A stretch of 64,000 nucleotides of DNA from Aurelia coerulea (GCA_039566865.1 CM076962.1:6566743-6630742), one strand, 5' to 3'; numbered from the stretch's first letter, positions 47,063 to 59,289 are shown. Notes: generated from the letters alone by a model not told the origin. Numbers and translations are program-made.

Positions 47063-50000
47063 CCGGGTGTCCCAAAAAAAAGTTCTGACGTTTGATAGAG
47101 CACAGAGAAGAATCTTCTTAATCTGATAATTTCTATTCATTCTAGTTATGTGCTAGATGTTTCAACTTACAGTTTGGCATATCGTAAGAAGAAATTAGTA
47201 ATCTGAAAATGGAGTTATGAGCTCTAACATTTCACTTTCATGTTCAAGGCAAAACCAGAGAGATTATTACGCCTTCCTGCTTCGTGATGGTGGGGACTCC
47301 CTCGGTGAACAACAATTCGTTCATTACTTTGACGTGTCCTGAGCGGACAGAAATGTTATTCACAAGAGAAAACGTTGCTTTAAAATTAGGCCTTTTTTCC
47401 TGTCAAGGTTTTCTCTTCGGATTCCTTGCCAAGAAACATGTTGGACCAGATTTAGACATGGGGCATGTTGAAATTTTTCGAAAATTTCAAAATGGCGGAA
47501 TTTTTCAAAATGGTGAATTTTTTACACTGTTTTGGCTACGTTGAAGGGATACATCACTAAGATGAACATTTCTTTGCACAAAAGTGTCCTGTTACACCAA
47601 AGGCATTTTTATGGTGCGTGACTGATCATAAAACAATCAAAATGGTGTATTTAAGGTGGTAGAACTCCAAAAAATTGATAGTTTTGGCTCTGCGCTATAT
47701 ACTTACAAGGCTACTTTGATCATAAATTTTCCACACCATAATAGCACAGGTTAAAACGGGTTATAAATCGCCTCTGAAATGAATGTCCATCTCTTCAGGT
47801 CATTTTATGCTCCGCAAAATATTGATTCAAGCTTCTTTAATGTTTATAAACAAAGTATCATTTACATTTGAAATTGTTTATTAGAAGCTAAACTTAGGTT
47901 TAATTGCGCGATGTTATTCGTATCAAGAGCAACTTGAGCTTTTGAAATGTAACATGCAGTGACATAGCATCTTTAGACTGAGTAGATCCAGGATTTATCA
48001 GTGAAGAAGCGACGAATTTGCTTCGTAAAAAGATTCAAGAAGACTATGTAGTTGTAAGTTGTCACTTATATTTTTCATGGCATCTTTATCTTGACTTAGG
48101 TTTAATGATAAAAGATACTGAGTTCTTTTTAACGTAGTGCAAGGTGACAAGTTCCCTTTGTAAGTGTTGAAGCTACCCTTTTGAAATTGTTTCAATATTT
48201 CCATGAAAGACCTTGGCTGCAAAAATGTCCTAGATTTTTAAGAAAATTGCTCCAGCACAGATATAAGGTTCTTCTGCAGCCCAGATATAAGATTCCTATG
48301 AATAATCGAGTGTATGTCTTAACGTGTCATGAAAAAATTTGCTTTGTTGAAATTAAACCGCTGATATCGTTATTTCAGCATTGGAATTATGTCGGCGAAT
48401 CCCTAAACCCACGATCCTGGAATTTATCGGTGTATATTATGTAATTTGTTTGTTGAAGACAAGGACAAAAAGGCAATCCAATCAGTAGCTTTCGATACTA
48501 TTCAGAAGAATGCTAGTCTCTGGTCAAAAATCGACAAGCGAGTTTGTATTAAACAACCTTATAAGGCATTTCGTGAGGCATCATTGAGGTTGCCTCAAAG
48601 TTTCACTGAGACATTGTACACTCATAAAGGATGCGCAGTTTCATTCAGAAGCAGGCTGAAAACAAAAGAGCTGCAGTCAACAAAGCTTGAAGAGAGCGAT
48701 GCCACATACGATGATCAAGACTCACATAAAAGTGGCAGTGATGACGAATCATTCTCCATCAGTGGGAAGAAGAGAACCAAAATTTTATGAGAAAAAAGAA
48801 CTGAAAAATCATATTTGATTTGCAATGAACATTCGAGTGAAGATGCACTACCATACAATGATGGAGGACTGGCACGCTGTTCGGAAGAGAAAGCTGCTCT
48901 CAAGTTGAAAACATTGGTTGCTAGGAAGTTATTAGATGAGCAAGATCGCCATTATGAAGCAGCGAAGCGAATTAGCATCTTACTGAATGGTGCGTCCTAT
49001 GACTTTTTTCGCAGCAGATGTCTATTATCATAAGAAATGCTAAGCTGCATTTTCTTATTCATATGACAAGAAGGAGACGTTGGCATATAACATGGACGGA
49101 AAATTATGGAGTACTTTGATGAGATGATAAGGCGAAGGGTGATTCAAGATAAACAATCCTTTCTAATGACTGAGCTGTTGAAAGACTTCGCAGAGATCAG
49201 TTCTGACTTCAGTTTCAGTGAACCACATATAAGGCAAACAAAGTATCTGAAAACACATCTCGAGCAAACCTTTCAAGATGAAATTGCTTTTTCTAAAGTT
49301 GGTCAGAAGAAACAGGTCCTGCATTCCAATTCAGTTGGTCCTGTTGCCTATGTCGAGCTCTCGTCTCGTTTTGCAGCTGGATAAGTATTTTGGTCAATTT
49401 CTAGAGGGTCCTGCAAGACATTGCAAAACTGGAGCAGAAATCGAGCCGTCTGTTGTCGAGGGACTACTGAATTCATCTGCAGTAGGAGAAGAGTTTGTTG
49501 ACGAAAGACCCACAGCTAAAGGAAATAGGGTTAGTAGATTTGCATTAATAAAGAATCCTAGGATCAAAACAGGTATGGAGCGAGCAAAAAAGGTTCCAAA
49601 AGCCACAAGCATTCTCAAGGAAGACAGGCAAGCATTTGGAGCACTTAAGCAACGTGTCCACGTGTCCAAGAGAAGCACACTCTTATCCACTTACAACTGT
49701 TCCACTAGCTTTAGCATCACCTGACAGTGATCTCAGGCAAGGCTGCAAAGATGCATTACGAAATTTTCTGATAGAAGCGTCTACCGCAGAAGTGCAAACA
49801 CCTTTGCTTAAAGCAGCACGGTCAATTGACGGCATGGCTGCAGTGAGGTCAGTGAAAGTGACTTGACGTTGGGAGAGTATGCATAGGCATACTTTAGATT
49901 CTGCACGCCTGCAGCTGCAGATCAAGCGCATTCCATTGCTGTGATTTTCGATAATTACATACAGGAGACAACAAAACAACTTACGCAGCGTCGCCATGGG

Positions 50001-52291
50001 CATCCTGGTAAGAGAGTGTTTATCACAAGTCAAGAGCAATGTATGCCACAGAGAAAAGATTGGGACACTTTCCTTCACAATGCAGAGAATAAAACAGAGC
50101 TGATACATTTCTTGGTAAATTACACCAAAGAACCAAGGCATCTTTAAACTACCTCTTCGAATTACGGAAAATGAAAAGACATGGGCTAATCTCTGATGGG
50201 AACATCACATAGCTTGAAGATAGCAACCACTGTGAAGCTGATACCCGCTTGATCCTAGAGGCAGATAAATTTGATGCACCAGTGATTGTACATGCTGCAG
50301 ACACTGATGTCTTAGTGTTAATGGTTCATTAATTTCCAACACGGGTGTTTAATCAGAAGTGGCAAATGAAGATAGGACACGAACGATTTATAAATATCGA
50401 GTCAATATGTGCAAAGATCGGCACAGAAGCTTGTTCTATTTTGCCAGCATACCACAGCATCATTGGGTGTGATACAACATCTTTTGCATTCGGAATTGGA
50501 AAGTTAAAACCATGGGAAAAGATGATCAAATTGAAATCGTATAGCCTCCTGAGTAACTTTAGTTCAACTCTGGCTTCCATCGGATGTTTTTCTCGTGCAA
50601 AGGAGTTCTTTCGAACTGTCATGTACGGAGGCAACAAAGATGAAAGCTATCTTTACACAAGAATTCGGATGTACGAAAGACATAAAGTTAAGTCAAGTTC
50701 GGGAATAATTCCAGATGAGAACAGTACAACCCAACATTTAAAGCGAAGTTGCTTTCAGGCTTACATTTGGTATCAATGCACACAACAAATGATTGATTAT
50801 CCACCACTGAATGAAACATGGGGATGGACAGAAGAGGAAGTGGGAATAGTCCCCGTTTGGTATACATGTAGCCAGTTTCCATCAAACAGCAAACAGCGTG
50901 ACACTGATAGCAGTGATGATGAAGAAGCAGAAGTTGACGAGAGAAGAGAAAACAATGAAGAAGAAAGCACAGATGGTAGCAACTATGACTTTGAGATGAT
51001 GACTCAGATGGAAGTAAAGATGACTTTTAGTTTTTATTACTGACAGTTATGATGGAGGATGACCATAGATAAAACTGAGAACTGAAGTATGTTCATCACG
51101 TAATACTCGAGTCCTACAAAGGAGAAAAATCCACCTCCAAATTTCAAATCATCGGCTTCTGACGGTATGATCTTTGTGATTTCTTGTGTGGAATTGGATT
51201 TGTCTGCTTTATATAGCCGTATTCTTGCTTGTGGGACTCTCCTGCCACGTTTGTTTACCTTGTAGAAGATTCATGACCAAAGTAACTTGGTTAGTGTGAA
51301 ATGCAGAGCCAAAATTATCGATTTTTTTGGAGTTCTACCACCTTAAACACACCATTTTGATTTTTTTTATGATCAGTCACGCACTATAAACATGCCTTTG
51401 ATGTAACAAGACATGTGCAAAGAAATTCTCACCTTAGAGCATCATATCCCTTCAATGTAGCTAAAACAGTGTAAAAAATCCACCATTTTGAAAAATTCCG
51501 CCATTTTGATATTTTCGACAAATTTCAACATGCCCAAGTCTAAATCTGTTCCAACATGTTTCTTGGCAAGGAATCCGAAGAGAAAACCTTGACAGGAAAA
51601 AAGGCCTAATTTTTCTAGCAAATGACCTGTCCATTTTTGATAGTGCTAATTGGCCTAAGGTGCGAAGAATCGAAGCAAATAGGTCTCGGGAAAACTGTTT
51701 GCTGCTGTTATTGTTGCCTTGTACCAACTGGGAATTTCAAATGGGAATTTTACTGTTTCACGGTTTCACACGGCAAGGAGTAGAATAAAGTGTCTTTTCT
51801 CAACTAAAGAATAGTTTCAATTGCTTTTTCGACCTGCTGTGCCATATTGTGCAGTAATGCATTTTTCTGTGTTCGTCCATCCAGTTGGAATTGAGTGGCT
51901 AAGTATGAACTTGGTATCCCCCCCCCCTGAGACATATTAGATTCGGTTTTCAGACCTTACTTCAAATATGCTCAATGAGTGGAACTCTTGCATGTGTCGT
52001 CAAGGCAATGAAAGAAAGTGTAAACCTAGTTTTTGTGTTGCTCATCCGGAGATTCTTCTTCCACCACGATGAAGCAGGAAGGCGTACAAATCTATCTGGT
52101 TTTGCCTTCAACATGAAGATGCAATGTTAGGACTAATAACTCCATCTTCAGATTACTAATTCCTCCCTACGATATGCCAAACTGTAAGTTGAAATGTCGA
52201 GCATGAACCTAGAATGAATAGAAATTTCCAGAAGAAGAACTTTTTTGCCTGCGTTCAATCAAACGCCGGAACTTTTTTTTGGGACACCCGG
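47063..52291 (+). mobile_element. 5.2-kb TIR transposon with XPG/FEN1-like gene
   Basis: The ends are CCGGGTGTCCCAAAAAAAAG and its complement, flanked by TA on both sides (47061-47062, 52292-52293). The TIRs are long. Left 47063-47290 matches right 52062-52291, and left 47394-47695 matches right 51304-51614. The right arm has about 450 bp between these blocks where the left has about 100. The interior carries the decayed gene at 48431-51043 on the plus strand. The element interrupts the LINE-E 3' UTR, which reads on across it. The superfamily is uncertain: TA flanks suggest Tc1/mariner-like insertion, but no DDE transposase is seen. Confidence 0.85.
48431..51043 (+). pseudogene. Decayed zinc-module plus FEN1/XPG-like nuclease gene
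   Basis: Read across several frames. First come two zinc-binding modules: CILC at 48431 with HKGC near 48625, and ICNE near 48815 with GGLARC and ADVYYHKKC at 49014-49040. A helical middle follows (49106-49384). Then the nuclease-like part: VIFDNYIQETTKQLTQRRH near 49944 matches the XPG-N pattern (FDG...K...R). EADTRLILEA at 50234 and AADTDVLVLM near 50297 match XPG-I. GCDTTSFAFGIGKLK at 50467 matches the GCDY...GIG helix-turn-helix. An acidic tail ends at 51043. The XPG-I and GCD parts share one frame broken only by a stop at 50332. Multiple frame changes earlier make it non-functional. A large uncharacterised cnidarian family looks similar; the nuclease reading is my inference from the ordered acidic motifs. 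Confidence 0.7.
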
Positions 52292-52293
52292 TA

Positions 52294-52659
52294 CAATATA
52301 TATTTATACTTACATTACACTGTACCATCCATTGTGAAAAAGACAAAGTCACTGGGTCTTCACTATGGATGGCACTTACAATTCAAATTAATTTTCAATA
52401 CACAAAAAAGCAACAAAAACAACAAAATTAAAGATACATTACACAAAACAGACAACAAAACAACAAAGCTAAGGCAGATTACTGGTCAAAAGGGAAGATC
52501 TGAATTTTTAAACTCGTAGGTGTAAAACGAGAAAAACAAATTACAGTGCTTGCTCCCAGTAATGTACCTCAGCAATGTGGAACGACAAAAGAAAGAAAAG
52601 GAAAAACTACAACACATAACTAATAGGGAACTGCTGCTGCTGCTCACATGGCATTGCTG
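52294..52659 (-). other. LINE-E 3' UTR with hairpin
   Basis: Lies downstream of the LINE-E stop on the minus strand. CCATCC...GGATGG forms a hairpin at 52325-52372, equivalent to the one at 45592-45642. The UTR is cut at 52293 by the 5.2-kb element. Confidence 0.65.
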
Positions 52660-53148
52660 TATCAATCAAATCGGCCAGAATTTTTGAGAAATGAGATCGT
52701 CGCATCCAGTACTACTCTATTTTCAATAGTACCTAAAGGTAGATTTCCAAACAAAAGTCGATGACAAAGAGTATCATCATCTATATTATTGATACTGGCG
52801 ATATCTAGTCCTGGGACATCAGAGAGCTGGCGAAAGAGATCTCTACGAAGTACGTCGTATAGGGGGCAATGCAGGAGAAAGTGCTTGTTATTTTCATTGA
52901 CTGTACCACAAAAACAAACTGGGCTGAGGCAGTCAAAAGCATGCTTGAAGCGATGTTCGTTTAGAGCACTGAACTGCACACGACACGGAGTTTTGTCAAC
53001 AGCTTGACACCCGAAATGTCGCAAATTTTGTATGTAGAGTTTCTTAGTTGTCTAATAATTGCAAGAAATTTATTTCTAAAGTGAAGCAGGGATTTAGAAC
53101 TTCTTGTCGCATCGTCGAGTAAATTCCATTCGAATAATGCATTGTGAC
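52660..53148 (-). pseudogene. LINE-E C-terminal half
   Basis: The minus strand reads CHNALFEWNLLDDATRSSKS, ICDISGVKLLTKLRV and, after one frame change near 52970, ALNEHRFKHAFDCLSPVCFC, NKHFLLHCPLYDVLRRDLF, ending LKNSGRFD. This is the C-terminal zinc block and tail of a LINE related to LINE-A. It begins abruptly at the 4.0-kb inserted segment. Its N-terminal half resumes at 57151. Confidence 0.87.
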
Positions 53149-53261
53149 AGTACCATAGAAATAAAAGGGCTAGAATGCGCGGTCTATTGTTTCGCTTTTG
53201 TTTGGTGCGTAATACGCATGGAGAGCAAAGATGGTAGCACCACGTTGGCAAAAGATTTGGA

Positions 53262-56218
53262 TAAACAAAGGACCCGCAGTGGGAAGACTTGCACCGCTCT
53301 TCTGTTTTGGTGCTGCTGGCTTGCAGAAAGGCAACGAAATATCGAGAACGAGTCATTTTAAAGTAAGTAGTGCCACAGGCATTTAATTTTGATCAATTAT
53401 GAGCCACTTTTAGTCGTTTTAGTCAATGATATCGACCTTAGATCGTAGCAGCTTAGGCCGAAGTTTGTCAGATCAGAACACTGGAAGTTAATTGACGTGC
53501 TTTAAAGGCAACATACCTGCCAATATTTATGTTTTTATCATATGAAACGTGTTTTTATTGCAATCTACATTTCATCTCTGATTATTTACATCTTTAGAGT
53601 GAAGTTTGAGCTTCAACGAAAAGAGAAAATTGACGAAACTTTTGCGTTGTATGTAGGCTATATACCTATCAACTAGCTTTAGGCCCTAGATGCTTACGCT
53701 ACCAACATTTTTGGTTCGTCAGTGGTAACAACAATCGAAAGTTTTAATTTGATAAGCTCGATAATTTTCAAATTACCCTCCAGAATAATCCAAGTAAACA
53801 ATTCTGTCAATTTGAAGCATCAAAAACGCAACGGCAATCAAGATAGGATGGAAGGTGAAGCCTCTGGATGCGCTTTGATCTAGATTTACTTGGAACAAGA
53901 TTTGATATATGTTTGAGGCAACATCAATAAGACTGCACAAACCTGTACCCTTTCCCTGGGAAACAGGATATGTTTTCATAAATCAACGGTTTTAGAATGT
54001 CCATTCACTATTTGTCTAGCTGTGTGCAAGGGGAACATACCATGGTTTTGCTGGTATTTGGAAGTAACACAGAAAAGTGCTGGTGGCAACTGCGTCGTGA
54101 GCTTCAGCTTTAAGAGTTGGATAGTCAGCATTTCCAGCAACTTTGGTTATTTATTGTTACATTGGGTGTTGCTCTTTAATTAACATGTCATCTAGCATCA
54201 ATAAACAACCTTCTTGGCCCGTAGTGATTTCTTTTTCCTGGCTCGCATTCAATATTTACAGACCAAGATCTTATTTTTGCTGTATGGGGCAAATTCAGGG
54301 ACTTCCGGACAAATTTATATGCCCTTGGGCTATAAAAATGAAGGGAAAGTGGCAAATTTCTTCATTTCCTCAGAGTACATTTTAAGCCAGACAATTTATT
54401 GCAATTCTTTGCCCCTTTCCTAAACTGTGGTGTAGCAATTTGGGCATATAGTTATCTGTAAGTAATTTGTCTTTTTCTGCTGAGAATTAATTCATTTTTC
54501 AATTGTAAAGTGAAACTTGGGATAATTTCCCCTTCTTAAGGTTTTAGAGCCTAAGTATGTCTATTTGTAATGTTTTCTTGAGCTTTTCCTTATAATTTGC
54601 TTTCGTTTTTTAGGTAAAATCTTTGATGCAAGTGTGAACTGATTTTACATGTTCTGGATCCAAGGCAGGAGTAGTTTCAGGAGGAGCAGGATTAGACAAC
54701 CTTTTGAGATGGTCTATTTCTTTGAACTTGATTTCTTAAAGATGTTCTGGACACTAGATACATAGCAGACAGCATCTTTTTGTGAATATTTTTAACTAGA
54801 GAATTAGACTTTGGCATAGAAGGAGGTCAGCTGTAATCAAAGGGAGGAAATGGTTCTCACTTATTTGTTGTTATGCAAATTGATGCCAGTTGTTGTGATG
54901 CACTATAATTTAGCTATTTACCTATCAATCTTTTATAGCAGCGTTAAATCAGTAATATATTGAAAGTTGAAATAACAGTAGTTTTGAATTGTGCCTGTAA
55001 TTTTGAATCTTAAGTTTCATTTATCTTGGAATTCTGCTTAATACTATTTAAATCCCTGGAAAGAGTGAAAAGTATACAAGACTTTTGCCTTGTTTACTCT
55101 GTGGGCCTGAGGCTTTTCATGGAAATTTCTCTATGATCTCAGAGAAGATTTGAAACTGTAAGGGTTTGGCCAAAACAAACTTCAGTATCAAAACTCTATT
55201 AGTTAGCAATGATAATCTGCTCTGGAATAATACAGAAAAATTTCTTTATGGGGACCACACTCATTTTTTATAAGAAACCTAAGAAACAGTATGCTCACTC
55301 TTTAAAGGTTGAGAAAACATGCTACCTGGATTGAAAATGCTAAGAGCGTTTTGTGATTTGCAGCCTCGATTTTCCTAGTTCACTCGAAAATGTTTGCACC
55401 GTGTAGTAAACTACTCTTAGGATAGCCAGAAATTTTAGAAACTCCAGAATTGTGTTTGAGAAGCACTAAGAAACTTTTAAAAGCAACAACAGTCAAGAAC
55501 ATCTTGATAACACTGTTGTTGACCCTTTATTTTTGAGTAATATTCACAAAAGTCATGTCTTCATTGAGCACACTACAACTCTTTTCCTTGCTGAACATCA
55601 TACTGCATGTCAAGGAAAAAATGAGTGGCAGTGGTGAAAACTATATCACAATTCATGCAGCTAAAAATAAGAAACAAATTAAGAAAATTTGCACACTAAG
55701 AACCAGCAATTTTTATGTGGGATATTTATGAAATTTTTAGCACTATGAGCTGATCCAAGTTTCTTATAAAAGAAAAGTGTGTGTGGAAACGCTGCTTTGG
55801 GTGTGATAGTTGTTTTGAGATCTTTATAAGCACTTTGGGTACCTTTTCAACAAAATGTGATGAAGCTTACATTTCAAGAGGTAAATATTTGAGAAACTCG
55901 AAAAGAAATTTGACAGCAAAATTTAAAAAGAGATTTGATTTGGACCACAACAGTTAGTTTCTTTAAATGCTTTTTATTTGTTATGTTGATGGGCCTAAAA
56001 ATCAGTCTTTCATTTTGGCCCTACTTAGGCCACTGTGAGTCCTTTAAAGGACAGATATTGAAATCTTAAAAATCATATATAATGAATGCAAATTCTAGAA
56101 CTATGGTTTCAGAATAAGAAGTCGTTATCTCTTACTAAAGGACTGTGATCCTCGCTTCATCCACGCAACGGGCCTAAGTAGTACTTACTGGTGAAACGAA
56201 ATGTTTTTCTGGCCAGCT
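53262..56218. other. Non-coding interior of the 4.0-kb element
   Basis: AT-rich DNA with short frames only; none resembles a transposase. AAGAAAC/GTTTCTT words recur, for example near 55270, 55440, 55470 and 55890. The short ORF starting MESKDGSTTLAK at 53220 and the MGNQNGSTTLAK on the other arm are TIR sequence, not demonstrated genes. Confidence 0.45.
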
Positions 56219-56886
56219 GGACGCAGATCTTCTCGCTGGAGTTTTTGCATTACTACGACCATTCGGATATATCGACCTTACAAATGAAGTTTTGACGCAG
56301 CTTTTATTGTATGGTGATAAAGACCTCCCAAATGACGTCAAAAAGAAATATACTCGATTTGACTCTACAATACATCCACACAAGCGGTCGATTCAATTAA
56401 GATCACAGAAATCTAGCTAAATGCAACTCAACCACCATACCAAGTCCATATTCGTAAAGTATCCTGTTCGCCGAGTCCCGTTCCTCTATTCTTTTGTTCT
56501 TTTGTTTGTAAGTAGCTTTTCGTAACACACCCTTTAGCTATTCTACAAAAGAGCCTGGATTGAGCGTCTTTCTTATACATTTCAAATGCGACTTTCGATT
56601 GAGTGGCGATAAAGCTTCTATCACTATTGCGTACATTCGAAAATTCCATTTGCAAAATATCGTTCAATTCTAATTCTTTTCTGAATAGCTAGGGGGCTTC
56701 TTATATATTTAGTTGTATTTTAGTTAATCCTTCATGTGATGGCCCTGGGGTAGTCATGATCTTTATGCTCCCCTTGGTATCGTTTCTGTAGTATTGTATG
56801 GTAGCTTGTTTGTAATCTTAGGTAATTCGTAAATTGTAAATTTTTAACATTGAATTTATAGAAAAAAAAAAAAAAAAAAAAAAAAA
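56219..56886 (+). mobile_element. LINE-A3, strongly 5'-truncated copy
   Basis: The first ~180 bp match the last codons of LINE-A1 (GATCTTCTCGCTGG... through GGTCGATTCAATTAAGATC). The 3' UTR follows, with the GGGGTAGT...ATGCTCCCC motif (56741-56780) and a long A-run ending at about 56886. The uninterrupted A-tail suggests a fairly recent insertion. It lies inside the 4.0-kb TIR segment. Confidence 0.85.
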
Positions 56887-57150
56887 AGCTCTTTCTCCGG
56901 AATCCAACGCTTTTTGTAGCCAAATTCAGTGAAAGAGACAACCATTTTTTAAACTAATTGGACAATCTCTCAAATTAAAGCTAGAAATTCCCAATAACTT
57001 GTCGAGGAATTCGGAGAGTCCACTGCGATCAACTGTAAGCTGTGATTTCCCACGGCTTTTTGCCAACGTGGTGCTACCATTTTGGTTCCCCATAGTTGTT
57101 ACGCATCACGTGACCTACCACGCACTCTAGTCCTTCTATTTATATGGAGA

Positions 57151-58022
57151 GCACGTGCTAGCGAAACGGGCCGTTCTGCTGACTGGTTATGCAAAACAAA
57201 AGGGATTTCTCAGACTATGCTGCAATTGTCGCTCTTGGGGTACTTCACTATACAAGTATTCAGGTGATTTGGATTTGATAAGGGAGAAAAAATGACACAA
57301 TCTACGATACCACCTTCTATCATACAATGTTTCACAACCTAATTCATTAAACAGTCTCTGCCTGTTTGTACCTCTCCATGTTCCAGTCACTGCTAGTGCA
57401 GCAAGATACTGCATTCGTTCAAGCTTTTTTGTGGAGGCCAAGCGCATGTCAGGGTCAAATTTGTGGTAGATTATATCGCCGTAGTCGAGATGTGGTCTTA
57501 CCTGTAGCTTATATATTATATCAAGAACCTCTCTGGAAACATACCTGGAAAGATACTTTATCATGCCAATTCCTCTCCTTGCTTTAACAAGAGCTTCATT
57601 AACATGACTTTGGAAATCTAATTTAGAACACAGTATCACACCAAGATGCTTGTGTTCAATTTTTGCAATTATATCACTGCTACCAAGCCTAAGGGTTGGG
57701 TGGGCAGGCTTATTCCGCTTACAAGAAAACAAGACTTCTTCTGTTTTATCTGCATTAAACTTCATTTTCCATTGCCATGCCCAGGTACGAAGTTTTTCGA
57801 GATCACTGTTGAATTTCAATGCAGTTTTATTTTCATTTTCAACAACCGAGAAGAGAGAAGTGTCATCAGCAAACACTTTAACTCCACCAGCTACATTTTC
57901 AGTGGGATCATCGATATAGATAAGAAAGAATAAAGCACCAAGAACCGAGCCCTGCGGAAAACCTGCAGATACTGTTGCCCATTCCGAACTCCTCCCATTA
58001 AATACTGCGCGTTGTGCTCATT
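57151..58022 (-). pseudogene. LINE-E reverse transcriptase half
   Basis: The minus strand reads SAGFPQGSVLGALFFLIYI, VKVFADDTSLFSVVENENK, TWAWQWKMKFNADKTEEVLF, KHLGVILCSKLDF, YLSRYVSREVLDIIYKLQVR, HLDYGDIIYH and ALAVTGTWRGTN. After HSLRNPFCFA comes one stop and PVSRTARFASTC at the edge of the 4.0-kb insertion. The catalytic FADD is intact. The 5' end is cut near 58022, so the endonuclease is missing. It continues at 53148 with CHNALFEWN. Confidence 0.88.
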
Positions 58023-58141
58023 GAGCTCACCTTAGGACACCTGCGATATCATTTAACAAATGTGCCGCCCCAGCCAAACTCCAGACCTGATAGTGTCTTC
58101 GGCACGGATTGACCTGCCAACGAGGCCTTAATGCCAGAAAG

Positions 58142-58225
58142 CACTGTTTCATAAGGAACTCACTGTCCGAAGCTCACTGTTTCATAAGGAACTCACTGTC
58201 CGAAGCTCACTGTTTCATAAGGAAC
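58142..58225. repeat. 33-bp tandem repeat, ~2.5 copies
   Basis: CACTGTTTCATAAGGAACTC starts at 58142, 58175 and 58208. The first two units are perfect. Non-coding. Confidence 0.9.
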
Positions 58226-58649
58226 GACTCTTTCCATATTCTGCTTGAGGATTCCTAATCAGAAGGCACCAATCTTGATAAATAAAACACTTCAAATAAT
58301 TCCTAAGGGACTGAAATCAACACAATTTTATAACGCTTGAAAAAGTAATATGTACTCTCAAATCTGTTTCAACAGAAATACGAAATTCGATTACAGGAAA
58401 TCTAGCCTAGCTTTTTCAATCAGATTTGGCAAAGTTGTAGATCAACAACCTAGCTAAAGATGAAACGAAAAAAAATCGAACATTTTTCGAGTAGTTTTGG
58501 AGATAATTCCACTTTTCTGAAATTAACAAAAAGATTTGAACTAGCATTTGCGAAACCAGGGTTGACAGAAACATTGCGATTTATACATTTTTGGATTGCT
58601 CAGATTATACAGAACAACATCCTTTTTACCGCTTTTCGATAGGCCGAAT
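58226..58649. other. Non-coding stretch
   Basis: No recognisable gene; lies between the 33-bp repeat and the Gag fragment. Confidence 0.4.
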
Positions 58650-59130
58650 AATATTGGAGAAATTAACTGTTTTCTGAGGAGAGTGGTTTTGCGAAACGGC
58701 ATTTCGCTGTGCACTAGAGCGGAAAGCAGAGTTACCTTAAGGGAGAGACTACTCAGGGAAGATACCCTTGAACTGATACGCGCTGTTCATATTGGTCAAG
58801 CTGCTGAACAAACCAAACTTGAGATCAAAGAATTTGATAGAGAGGACAAGGAAGTTCATAAAATTGTGAAAACTCGGAGCGTTCATCCACAATACAGAGG
58901 TAAAAAAAGTAGTGATGGAGGAAAAGATTTCTTCAAGAATTGCAAATTTTGTGCAAGATCACATGAACGTGGGAAATGCCCGGCCTGTGGGGATGTAACT
59001 CTTGCCCAAGCTCAATCACTTTTCTAAATGCTGTCGCAGCACAAAAAGAGTGAAACATGTTGAATGTGAGTCTTCAGATGAAGTATCAAGTGGTCCAAAC
59101 AGTAATAAACTGAAGATTCGAGTAGATTAA
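58650..59130 (+). pseudogene. Ty3/gypsy-like Gag C-terminal fragment
   Basis: The frame reads LRERLLREDTLELIRAVHIG, then a zinc knuckle CKFCARSHERGKCPACG (C-x2-C-x3-H-x4-C). After a frameshift near 59005 it reads LNHFSKCCRSTKRVKHVECE. The double-knuckle pattern with HERGKCPA is typical of a metazoan gypsy Gag. No protease, RT or integrase follows on this strand. The fragment ends in repeats at 59290. The tail of the minus-strand ORF at 59480 resembles a gypsy Pol C-terminus, possibly a second scrap. Confidence 0.7.
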
Positions 59131-59289
59131 ACTGATCAACTTCAGCTCATCATCAAAGCTCAAAACGACAACCAAGGCAGGGCAAAGTCCAGCCTAACCT
59201 AACTACCCATTACGAGGCTAATTAAAGATGGTATCATAACATCCCCATATCATTAAAGTAAATAAAAAGAATATGGATTAACTCAAACG

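Larger units (their letters stand above)
53149..57150. mobile_element. 4.0-kb TIR element splitting LINE-E
   Basis: The two edges carry ~100-bp inverted copies: 53153-53262 and 57050-57146 share CCATA.AAATA, a CTAGARTGCG block, GCGTAA and GGTAGCACCACGTTGGCAAA. On either side LINE-E coding stops and restarts. From LRN to EWN, LINE-E has 24 residues when the segment is removed, the same as LINE-A1, so removal restores the element. No transposase is recognised inside. The interior holds AT-rich DNA and a LINE-A3 tail. No clear target duplication is seen. Confidence 0.65.

Noticed and set aside
53104..53361. 85-codon plus-strand ORF containing MESKDGSTTLAK
   Set aside because: The part shared with the other copy near 57.07 kb is TIR sequence. 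The frames diverge and one has stops, so coding is not supported.
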